Of a stretch of 64,000 bases of DNA, positions 57,479 through 64,000 are shown piece after piece (the stretch's first letter is position 1; each line of letters begins with the position of its first letter). The notes under the pieces were generated by a model. It was not told the origin of the DNA. It searched no databases and saw only the letters and a program-made list of their open reading frames with translations. The position numbers and the translations under genes are program-made. Origin of the DNA: Limnohabitans sp. T6-5 (GTDB taxonomy: Bacteria > Pseudomonadota > Gammaproteobacteria > Burkholderiales > Burkholderiaceae_C); the NCBI RefSeq assembly GCF_003063315.1, contig NZ_NERV01000001.1:620001-684000 (forward strand), read 5' to 3'.

Positions 57479-58206
57479 AAACGTTCTCCTTGAACAAATG
57501 CATGGGCCGCCGGACTGTGCACAGACAGTTCGGCGGCATTGAAAAACACATCAACCGGCAAATCGGCCTGTACACGACCGCTCTCCAGGTAAATGACTCG
57601 GCTGGCCAGACGCTTGACCTGACCCAGGTTGTGGCTGGCCCAAATCAACGTCAGGGGCTGGCCCTGCCCCTGACCCTGAGCAAACTCAGCGATCAAGGCT
57701 TCGACCTCGCGCTTGGCATGCGGGTCCAGACTGGCGGTGGGCTCGTCCAGCAGCAGCACATCGGGCTGCCGGACCCAGGCCCGGGCCAGTGCCAGGCGCT
57801 GCTGCTGGCCGCCCGACAATTGCCGCCCCCCTTGGGCCGCCACCGCCGACAGGCCCACCCGCTGCAAGGCTTGTGCAGCCCTTGCCTTGGCATCGGTCCA
57901 AGACAAACCCTGCCAACGGTCAAGCCAGGCACCCAGCGCCACATTGTTCAGCGCCGAGGTGCGCAGCAAATGAGGTTTTTGGAACAGCATGGCCTGGCGC
58001 AGGCTGGCATGGCGCAAGGCCTGCCCCTGCGAGGCGGGCAGCAAACCGTGCATCACGCGCAACAAGGTGCTTTTGCCGGATCCGTTGGAGCCGACCAAGG
58101 CCACCCGTTCTCCGGCATCAATCTGCAACTGGACGCCGGACAGCGCCTGCACCGCACCCAGACGCACCCCCACGCCGTCGAGCTGAACCACGATCGATGA
58201 CATCAT
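57475..58206 (-). CDS. tupC: Tungstate ABC transporter ATP-binding protein
   Basis: A 243-residue ATPase with Walker A LVGSNGSGKSTLL near residue 38, the ABC signature LSGGQQQRLALARA near 140, and Walker B VLLLDEPTASLD. It powers tungstate import with TupB. The start at 58206 overlaps the tupB stop by 4 bp. Being between tupB and tupA and not isolated supports the tungstate assignment over other ABC families. Confidence 0.92.
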   Translation of the reverse strand: MMSSIVVQLDGVGVRLGAVQALSGVQLQIDAGERVALVGSNGSGKSTLLRVMHGLLPASQGQALRHASLRQAMLFQKPHLLRTSALNNVALGAWLDRWQGLSWTDAKARAAQALQRVGLSAVAAQGGRQLSGGQQQRLALARAWVRQPDVLLLDEPTASLDPHAKREVEALIAEFAQGQGQGQPLTLIWASHNLGQVKRLASRVIYLESGRVQADLPVDVFFNAAELSVHSPAAHAFVQGERL

Positions 58207-58940
58207 GCCACCCACCCCTTAGGCGCATCCACAGCCTGTCCTTGTCCTTGTGCACCCCATCGGCGCAGCAAAGCCAGCAACAAATTGAGCAAAAGCACCA
58301 ACGCCAGCAACATCAGCCCCAGTCCCAGCGCCAGCGGCAAATCGCCCTTGCTGGTTTCCAGCGCAATGGCCGTCGTCATGACCCGCGTGAACCCATCGAT
58401 GTTGCCGCCCACAATCATCACCGCGCCCACCTCCGAAATGGCCCGGCCAAACGCCGCCACACCAATGGTGAGCAAGGCGTAGCGCTCATCCCAGGCCAGC
58501 AGCCAACTGCGAAAAACAGGCCCGGCCCCCAGCGACGCCCACTGCTCGCCATGTTGACGCTCCACGTCTTCGACCACCTGGCGCGTCAGCGCAGTCACCA
58601 CCGGCACCACCAGCATGACCTGCGCCACCACCATGGCCTTGAAGCTGAACAACCAGCCCAAAAAGCCCAAAGGCCCGGTGCGCGAGAGCAACAGGTACAC
58701 CATGAGCCCGACCACCACTGAAGGCAAGGCCAGCGAGGTGTTCAGCACCACCAGCACCGCGCCCCGCCCGCGAAAGCGCGCCACCGCCAGCCACGCCCCG
58801 AGCACCACACCCAAACCATAGGCCAGCACAGTGGCCGTGGCACTGACGGCCAAAGACCGCAGCACCACCGTCCACAAAGCCACATCCAGCGAAAAAATAA
58901 GTGTCAGCGCGGTCAGGACGCTGTCGGTCAAGGTGTTCAT
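58203..58940 (-). CDS. tupB: Tungstate ABC transporter permease
   Basis: A 245-residue membrane protein with five or six helices, starting MNTLTDSVLTALTLIF. The permease loop reads FGRAISEVGAVMIVGGNI. Other segments are ALPSVVVGLMVYLLLSRTGPLG and VAQVMLVVPVVTALTRQ. It forms the channel for tungstate and is the first gene of tupBCA. The promoter must lie in the 128 bp shared with the divergent regulator. Confidence 0.9.
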   Translation of the reverse strand: MNTLTDSVLTALTLIFSLDVALWTVVLRSLAVSATATVLAYGLGVVLGAWLAVARFRGRGAVLVVLNTSLALPSVVVGLMVYLLLSRTGPLGFLGWLFSFKAMVVAQVMLVVPVVTALTRQVVEDVERQHGEQWASLGAGPVFRSWLLAWDERYALLTIGVAAFGRAISEVGAVMIVGGNIDGFTRVMTTAIALETSKGDLPLALGLGLMLLALVLLLNLLLALLRRWGAQGQGQAVDAPKGWVA

Positions 58941-59026
58941 AAAGTAGCGGTCGATGCTACTGGAAGCCTGCCCCCCCAAGGCTACGGGTTGCCCACTATG
59001 AAATCACCTGCATAAGAGCCCACACA

Positions 59027-59040
59027 CAGTTCGCAAACTG
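59027..59040. promoter_or_regulatory. Candidate operator between tupB and its regulator
   Basis: CAGTTCGCAAACTG has 5-bp inverted arms and lies about 30 bp before the regulator start in the divergent gap. A ModE-type dimer could bind it; no proof is available. Confidence 0.3.
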
Positions 59041-59068
59041 GCTGCATGATTCAGGCAAACTCTGGCCT

Positions 59069-60196
59069 GTGCAACACATCAACCTCTCCTACAGCTGGAC
59101 ACCCCACTCTGAAAACGACGCCTTGCGCAATCGGCTCAGCCCGATCCGCAACCCCCTCATGGACATGCTGCAAGCCGTTCGCGAGTCGGGCTCCATTGCG
59201 GCGGCGGCCAAAGCCATGCAACTGTCTTACCGGCATGTGTGGGGCGAACTCAAACGCTGGGAGCAGGCCCTGAACCAGCCACTGATTCTTTGGGAAAAAG
59301 GCCAGGCCGCCCGGCTGAGCGAATTTGCCGACAAATTGCTCTGGGCTGAACGCCAGGCCCAGGCCCGCCTGTCACCGCAAATCAGCGCGCTGCAAGCGGA
59401 GCTGGAAAAAACTTTTGCCGTGGCCTTTGATGCCAACAGCCATCTGTTGACCGTTTACGCCAGCCACGACGATGCGCTGGTCCATCTGCGTGAGCATTCC
59501 GCCCGCCAATCGCTGCATCTGGACATGCGCTTTTGCGGCAGCGTGGACGCGCTGCGGGCCCTCAACGAAGGCCGCTGCAATGTGGCAGGTTTTCATGCCC
59601 CTGTGCAGCCCTCGCCCCGATCCCTGGTGGCCCGAACCTACAAACCGCTGCTCAGAACCGGGCAGCACAAACTGATCGGCTTTGCGCTGCGCCAGCAAGG
59701 CCTCATCGTGGCCCCCGGCAATCCGCGAGGGGTTCGCCAACTCGGCGATCTCGCACAAGCAGGCCTGCGCTACGTTAACCGCAGTCTGGGCACCGGCACC
59801 CGACTGCTGCTGGACGATGCGCTGCTGACAGCAGGCATCTTGCCCAGCCAAATCATGGGTTACGAACACGAAGAAAGCTCCCACGCCGCCGTGGCCGCTT
59901 GCGTGGCTGCCGGTCAAGCCGATGCGGGCCTGGGCATCGCTTCGGCGGCTCAGGCCCAGGGGCTGGACTTTGTCCCCCTGGTACAGGAATGCTATTGGCT
60001 GGTTTGCCTGAAGTCGGTGCTGGAGACGCCCTCGGTCCAGGCGCTGACCCAGGTACTGCAATCCGACGCCTGGCGGCAGCACATGGACACCCTGCCCGGC
60101 TATGAAAGCACCGAATTGGCTGGACAAATCCAATCCCTCAAAAAAGCCCTGCCCTGGTGGCACTTCAAAACCGGGCACAACACACATACCCCGTAG
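59069..60196 (+). CDS. ModE-like HTH regulator with periplasmic-binding-protein-type domain
   Basis: A 375-residue protein from a GTG start. Residues ~30-110 match the ModE/LysR-like winged helix (MLQAVRESGSIAAAAKAMQLSYRHVWGEL). Residues ~130-360 match the PBP-like_2 (TupA/COG1910-like) domain, with SGD-like and GLGIASAAQAQGLDFVPL segments. Such proteins sense molybdate or tungstate, or related anions, and control the neighbouring transporter. It is divergent from tupB. Confidence 0.88.
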   Translation: MQHINLSYSWTPHSENDALRNRLSPIRNPLMDMLQAVRESGSIAAAAKAMQLSYRHVWGELKRWEQALNQPLILWEKGQAARLSEFADKLLWAERQAQARLSPQISALQAELEKTFAVAFDANSHLLTVYASHDDALVHLREHSARQSLHLDMRFCGSVDALRALNEGRCNVAGFHAPVQPSPRSLVARTYKPLLRTGQHKLIGFALRQQGLIVAPGNPRGVRQLGDLAQAGLRYVNRSLGTGTRLLLDDALLTAGILPSQIMGYEHEESSHAAVAACVAAGQADAGLGIASAAQAQGLDFVPLVQECYWLVCLKSVLETPSVQALTQVLQSDAWRQHMDTLPGYESTELAGQIQSLKKALPWWHFKTGHNTHTP

Positions 60197-60469
60197 GTCG
60201 GCACTCGAAGAGTCCGACAAATGGCCGTTCAGGCAACACCGCTTGCATCAGTCGTTGTTGGTCATCAAGCCCCAATGTCGGGGTCTTCGGCCACCGACCT
60301 GCAAATACCAGCAGCGTCGTAGGTCGGCACTCGAAGAGTCCGACTTTCCCTCGCTCAGCAGCCATCGCCCAAACAAGCACTGCGCATCATCACCAGTCAT
60401 CGTCGGGGTCTGCGACCGCCGACCTACGCAAGACCTACTCCTCGCAGGTCGGCACTCGAAGAGTCCGAC
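60193..60469. repeat. REP-type repeat cluster after the tup regulator
   Basis: First-family palindromes lie at 60193-60218, 60277-60302, 60319-60344, 60402-60427 and 60444-60469, alternating in direction. The first overlaps the last codon of the regulator gene. This fills the gap before the TRAP genes and could act as a transcription barrier or mRNA-end stabiliser. Confidence 0.88.
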
Positions 60470-60532
60470 ATGTGCCCTCGCCAAACCTCTAGGTACTTAC
60501 CGCAAATAACCCCATGGATTCAGCCACTTAAA

Positions 60533-61099
60533 ATGTCCAAAATCTTTGGAGAGATCATCTTGTCTGGACTGCTTAAATTGGCTTTTGGCATCGACTGGCT
60601 CAACGACCGAATGGGTCGGCTGGCCACCTGGACTGTTTTGCTGGCTGCGTTGATCAGCGCTGGCAACGCCTTTGTGCGGTATGGCGTGGACTGGAGCTCT
60701 AACAGCCTGCTGGAAATCCAGTGGTACCTGTTCGCCTACATGGTCATGATCGGCGCACCTTATGTGCTCAAGGTCAACGAACATGTGCGCGTGGATCTGA
60801 TTTACGGCAAGCTCAAAAAGAACGGCCCCGTTTATGTGGACCTTTTTGGCCTGCTGTTCTTCCTGATGCCCGTCATGGGCTTTCTGGCCTGGATTTCCTT
60901 CCCCTATTTCTGGAACACCCTCGTCTCGGGCGAGGTCAGTAGCAATGCTGGTGGTTTGATCCGCTGGCCGGCCACTTTGGCCATGCCTCTGGGCTTTGGC
61001 ATGGTCTGGCTGCAAGGTCTGGCTGAATTGATCAAGCGCGTGGCCTTTCTGAGGGGCAAATACGCCATGGACACCCATTACGAAAAACCACTGCAGTGA
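60533..61099 (+). CDS. TRAP transporter small membrane subunit (DctQ)
   Basis: A 188-residue protein starting MSKIFGEIILSGLLKLAFG, four helices. The DctQ motif NSLLEIQWYLFAYMVMIGAPYVLKVNEHVRVDL is present. It belongs to the larger TRAP type often annotated for mannitol, chloroaromatic or carboxylate compounds. DctM follows after 48 bp. Its binding protein is apparently the convergent dctP at the right edge. Confidence 0.9.
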   Translation: MSKIFGEIILSGLLKLAFGIDWLNDRMGRLATWTVLLAALISAGNAFVRYGVDWSSNSLLEIQWYLFAYMVMIGAPYVLKVNEHVRVDLIYGKLKKNGPVYVDLFGLLFFLMPVMGFLAWISFPYFWNTLVSGEVSSNAGGLIRWPATLAMPLGFGMVWLQGLAELIKRVAFLRGKYAMDTHYEKPLQ

Positions 61100-61147
61100 G
61101 CGCCCCCGCCACAACTGCTCTCTGTCTCGCTGCAAGGAATTAAAAAA

Positions 61148-62665
61148 ATGCAAATGGAAAATTTTGCGCCCATCATGTTCGTGGGCTTGGTGTTTGTGAT
61201 GCTGATCGGCTTCCCGGTGGCCTTTTCTTTGGCTGCACTCGGCCTGGCCAGTGGCTTTTTCGCTATTGAAATGGGCTGGTTCCCGCAGGCATTCCTGGGC
61301 AATTTGCCCATCTCGATTTTCTCGATCCTGAACAACGACCTGCTGCTGGCCATCCCCTTCTTCACCTTCATGGGCACCATCCTTGAAAAGTGTGGACTGG
61401 CTGAAGACATGCTGGACGCCATGGGCCAATTGTTTGGACCCATCAAAGGCGGTCTGGGTTACTCGGTCATCATCGTGGGCTTCATTCTGGGCGCCATCAC
61501 GGGCACAGTGGCCGGCCAGGTGATTGCCATGGCGCTGATTTCGCTGCCAGTGATGATCCGCTATGGCTACAACACCCGTTATGCCACCGGGGTGCTGGCC
61601 GCCTCGGGCACCATCACCCAACTGGTGCCGCCTTCGCTGGTGCTGGTGGTGCTAGCTGACCAGCTCGGCCGCCCCGTGGGGGACATGTACAAAGGCGCCT
61701 GGGGGCCTTCGCTCATGCAGATCGCCATGTTCGCGATTTACACCTACGCACTGGGTGTCTTCAAGCCCCATTACGTGCCCGGCATCCCCAAAGAGGCCCG
61801 CACACTCAACGGCTGGCCGCTGTGGCGCAAGTGCCTCAAAGGCATCATTCCTTCGGCTGTGCTGATTTTCACCGTGCTGGGCTCGATGGGTGGCCTGCCC
61901 TTCCAGGACCGCGCCATTGCCACCCCCACCGAAGCGGGAGCCATGGGCGTGGTTGGGGCCCTCATCTTGGCGGCCATGCACAAACGCCTGAGTCCCAAAC
62001 TGCTGTGGGAAGCCATGCACGGCACCATGCGCCTGACGGCCATGGTGGTGTTCATCCTGATCGGCTCACGCGTGTTCAGCCTGGTGTTCCAGGGCGTGGA
62101 CGGTGCCAAGTGGGTCGAACACCTGCTGTCGGGGCTGCCCGGTGGTCAAGTGGGCTTTTTGATCGTGGTGAACGTCTTCGTGTTCTTCCTGGCCTTCTTC
62201 CTCGACTTCTTCGAGATCGCCTTCATCATCGTGCCCATGTTGGCTCCAGTGGCCGACAAGATGGGCATTGACCTGATCTGGTTTGGCGTGCTGCTGTGCG
62301 TGAACTTGCAAACCAGCTTCATGCACCCACCGTTTGGCTTTGCGCTGTTTTACCTGCGTGGCATTGCCGACACCATGTTCAAAGAAAAACGCATCCCCGC
62401 TCCGATCAAGACCAACGACATCTACATGGGCTCCATCCCCTGGGTGATCATGCAGATCATGCTGGTCGTGATCGTGATCTTCGTGCCGCAATCGGTCACA
62501 GCCTTCCTGGACAAAGCCGAGGTGGTGGACATCAATTCAGTGGTGCTGGAGGCGGCTCCTGCGCCCGATGAAGCGCCTGCCCCCGATGCCAATGCCCCGG
62601 CTACCGATGCGCGCACATCGGATGACCCGATGAAAGACTTGCCTGGCGCCAACGACAAGAAATAA
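61148..62665 (+). CDS. TRAP transporter large membrane subunit (DctM)
   Basis: A 505-residue protein with about twelve membrane helices. Signatures: FVMLIGFPVAFSLAALGLASG, GVLAASGTITQLVPPSLVLVVLADQLGR, FLDFFEIAFIIVPML and LQTSFMHPPFGFALFYLRG. The last ~50 residues are Ala/Pro/Asp-rich and probably cytoplasmic and disordered. A strong terminator follows 25 bp after the stop. Confidence 0.95.
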   Translation: MQMENFAPIMFVGLVFVMLIGFPVAFSLAALGLASGFFAIEMGWFPQAFLGNLPISIFSILNNDLLLAIPFFTFMGTILEKCGLAEDMLDAMGQLFGPIKGGLGYSVIIVGFILGAITGTVAGQVIAMALISLPVMIRYGYNTRYATGVLAASGTITQLVPPSLVLVVLADQLGRPVGDMYKGAWGPSLMQIAMFAIYTYALGVFKPHYVPGIPKEARTLNGWPLWRKCLKGIIPSAVLIFTVLGSMGGLPFQDRAIATPTEAGAMGVVGALILAAMHKRLSPKLLWEAMHGTMRLTAMVVFILIGSRVFSLVFQGVDGAKWVEHLLSGLPGGQVGFLIVVNVFVFFLAFFLDFFEIAFIIVPMLAPVADKMGIDLIWFGVLLCVNLQTSFMHPPFGFALFYLRGIADTMFKEKRIPAPIKTNDIYMGSIPWVIMQIMLVVIVIFVPQSVTAFLDKAEVVDINSVVLEAAPAPDEAPAPDANAPATDARTSDDPMKDLPGANDKK

Positions 62666-62689
62666 ACAACGACTACTCCTTGAGTCCAG

Positions 62690-62735
62690 GCACCTCGTCA
62701 GCATGGCCTGAATTGCTGACGCGGTGCTTTTTTTA
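62690..62735 (+). terminator. Rho-independent terminator after the TRAP genes
   Basis: The arms GCACCTCGTCAGCA (62690-62703) and TGCTGACGCGGTGC (62714-62727) pair with one mismatch and are followed by seven T. Confidence 0.85.
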
Positions 62736-62753
62736 TTTCCCCTGTGGATCGCC

Positions 62754-63227
62754 ATGCCCGTTACCGAAGCCTCTTCTACGCTGCCCTACCCCTACCAGTC
62801 CCCCTCACAGGCCATGAGCGAGCAGGCTTTTGGCCCGCTGTTCAAGGCATTGGCATGGAGCATGGTGCTGGCTTTGCTGGTTTGGTACTGGCGTCTGGGC
62901 ATCGACTGGCAATCTCGCCAGGGCATCCTGAGTGCGGTGGTCATCAGCATGATGGCTTTCACCGCCTGGCACATCCAGCGCAGCCGCATCACGTTGGACA
63001 CCGATGCCATCGAACAGACCTGGATGTGGCGCCGCCGCGTCACCTTGAAGGAGCTGGCTTTCGTCAAAGTCATGCGCGTCCGTGGGCTGGAGTTCCTCAT
63101 CGCCCCCCGCATCTATGTGCGCAACCTGGGCGGCACATTCACCTTCTTTTACTGCCATGACCGGGCCATGCTGGACGAATTCGCCCGTCTGGCCGAAGCC
63201 CTGAAACGTCACGAACAGCGAGTCTGA
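62754..63227 (+). CDS. Membrane protein of unknown function
   Basis: A 157-residue protein from MPVTEASSTLPYPYQSPSQ (an ATG ten codons earlier overlaps the terminator). Two hydrophobic helices (LAWSMVLALLVWYWRLGI and ILSAVVISMMAFTAWHI) are followed by a soluble beta-rich part (ITLDTDAIEQTWMWRRRVTLKEL) with a pleckstrin-like look. Relatives of the PH-domain type bYdbT are possible, but this is not certain. It lies between a terminator and a REP array, so it is its own unit. Confidence 0.65.
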   Translation: MPVTEASSTLPYPYQSPSQAMSEQAFGPLFKALAWSMVLALLVWYWRLGIDWQSRQGILSAVVISMMAFTAWHIQRSRITLDTDAIEQTWMWRRRVTLKELAFVKVMRVRGLEFLIAPRIYVRNLGGTFTFFYCHDRAMLDEFARLAEALKRHEQRV

Positions 63228-63238
63228 CACGCCGCCTC

Positions 63239-63515
63239 GTCGGACTCTTTGCGTGCCGACTTACGCGATGTGTGTCTGTTTGCAGGTCGGTGGTCAAAGA
63301 CTCCGACGTTAAGGGTGAATCCACCACCACACTCATGCGGGCAATGGCTGCAAAGTGGAGGTTTGTCGGACTCTTCGAGTGCTGACCTACGGGATGCTTG
63401 TCCTTCGTAAGTCGCTGGTCGAAGACTTCGACGTTAGCGGCAGATTCACCACCACACCCATGCGGGCAGTGGCTGCAAAGCGGAGGCTTGTCGGACTCTT
63501 CGAGTGCCCACCTGC
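63239..63515. repeat. REP-type repeat cluster near the right edge
   Basis: First-family palindromes lie at 63239-63264, 63282-63307, 63365-63390, 63407-63432 and 63490-63515. They alternate in direction; several differ from the consensus by one or two bases. Spacing between pairs is about 125 bp, like the array at 24.5 kb. Confidence 0.85.
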
Positions 63516-63533
63516 AAGAGGTGATTTCTGGCG

Positions 63534-63564
63534 AAAAAAACCCGCCGGGCATGCGCGCGGCGGG
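63534..63564 (-). terminator. Rho-independent terminator of the right-edge dctP
   Basis: CCCGCCG/CGGCGGG arms read on the minus strand are followed by seven T. It lies about 24 bp beyond the dctP stop. Confidence 0.85.
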
Positions 63565-63587
63565 CTGGTTTGCAGATCGAAAAACGA

Positions 63588-64000
63588 TCAGAGCTTCTGA
63601 GCCTGCATGAAGCTGTCAAAACGGGCTTCACCGAAACGGAACCACCAGTTCTGATCGGCACGGAACTTGGCGTAGTCTTCGTAGACTTTTTTCCAGCCAG
63701 GGTTCTTGGTGTTCAGTTCGGAATACACGTCCTGCGAGTGCTTGAAGGCCACGTCCATCATTTCTTTCGGGAAAGGCAGGACCTTGGTCTTCTGAGCCGC
63801 CAGCTGTTTGAGTGCACCGGGGTTGAATGCATCGTACTTGGCCTGGATGTCCACATGGGCGAAGGTAGAAGCGGCTTCAATGATGGCCTTGTTTTCAGGG
63901 CTCAGGGCATCGTAGGCTTTTTGGTTGACCATCAGCGTCAGCTGTGGGCCGCCTTCCCACCAACCGGGGTAGTAGTAGAACGGCGCGACCTTGTTCAGGC
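63588..64000 (-). CDS. TRAP transporter solute-binding protein (DctP family), C-terminal part
   Basis: The last ~137 residues of a DctP protein. The frame is open to the right window edge and reads VAPFYYYPGWWEGGPQLTL, then NQKAYDALSPENKAIIEAAS, and ends FGEARFDSFMQAQKL. The FYYYPGWWEGGP zone and the C-terminal helix pattern match binding proteins of large TRAP systems. It is convergent with the plus-strand dctQM, which lacks its own binding protein, so it is probably their partner. The start and signal peptide lie outside. Confidence 0.88.
   Translation of the reverse strand, partial: LNKVAPFYYYPGWWEGGPQLTLMVNQKAYDALSPENKAIIEAASTFAHVDIQAKYDAFNPGALKQLAAQKTKVLPFPKEMMDVAFKHSQDVYSELNTKNPGWKKVYEDYAKFRADQNWWFRFGEARFDSFMQAQKL

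Overview
The window looks like a chromosome segment of a betaproteobacterium, order Burkholderiales, most likely Comamonadaceae. The reasons are the gyrA-serC-pheA-tyrA-aroA/cmk-rpsA-ihfB-lapA-lapB gene order, an AroA-Cmk fusion, a tmRNA whose tag reads ANDERFALAA, high GC with GC-rich third positions, and several TRAP transporters. No 16S rRNA is present, so the genus is not settled.

Layout. (1) 1-9.7 kb: the right part of an integrated element, all genes on the minus strand. It carries a P4-type integrase next to the tmRNA 3' end, a DUF4258/HTH pair, RadC, AlpA, an SSB-like protein, a Nu1-like small terminase and a PriCT/Toprim/DUF927 primase-helicase cut by the window edge. This set resembles a phage satellite (PICI/P4-like). 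(2) 9.7-24.5 kb: core genome (ssrA, gph, ubiG, an OmpA-family gene, then gyrA through lapB and a ComEA-like gene). (3) 24.5-35.5 kb: a one-chain 5-oxoprolinase/hydantoinase, a MarR-like regulator and a divergent TRAP transporter, followed by rdgC, crcB and three small genes of unknown role. (4) 35.6-38.9 kb: a toxin-antitoxin patch with intact hipBA, a solitary CopG-type antitoxin with a remnant of a BrnT-like toxin, an LRAT-domain gene remnant, a 45-bp direct repeat 420 bp apart, and an N-terminally truncated second HipA. (5) 39.1-46.8 kb: a sharply AT-rich, foreign-looking run of eight minus-strand genes: two paralogous GTPases, a carbamoyltransferase, a Pol-beta-type nucleotidyltransferase, a DUF6270 protein, a GmhA-like SIS isomerase, a histidine phosphatase with an altered catalytic motif, and a HAD phosphatase. 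This is the strongest candidate for an undescribed system. (6) 46.8-49.9 kb: a zinc-ribbon protein, a WYL-domain regulator and a divergent NERD-UvrD helicase, a defence-island-like group. (7) 50.6-60.2 kb: a tungsten module with aldehyde:ferredoxin oxidoreductase genes (ferredoxin, catalytic subunit, FAD/NAD subunit, MoaD-like protein, one unknown), an AcoR-like regulator lacking the AAA+ domain, a tungstate ABC transporter (tupBCA) and a ModE/PBP-type regulator. (8) 60.5-64 kb: a second TRAP transporter whose DctP is convergent and runs off the right edge.

Two families of short palindromic (REP/BIME-like) repeats fill most intergenic gaps from 24.5 kb onward but are absent from the AT-rich island. 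Their arrays, including tandem units of about 120 and about 270 bp, account for most non-coding stretches over 300 bp outside the element.

How the parts work together. The core block links DNA gyrase, serine and aromatic amino-acid synthesis, CMP kinase, ribosomal protein S1, IHF and LPS-assembly control. The tungsten module forms a complete path from tungstate uptake to a tungsten aldehyde oxidase. The AT-rich operon contains carbohydrate-phosphate and transferase enzymes that suggest synthesis or decoration of a small phosphorylated carbohydrate or surface molecule, but no substrate can be read from the sequence.
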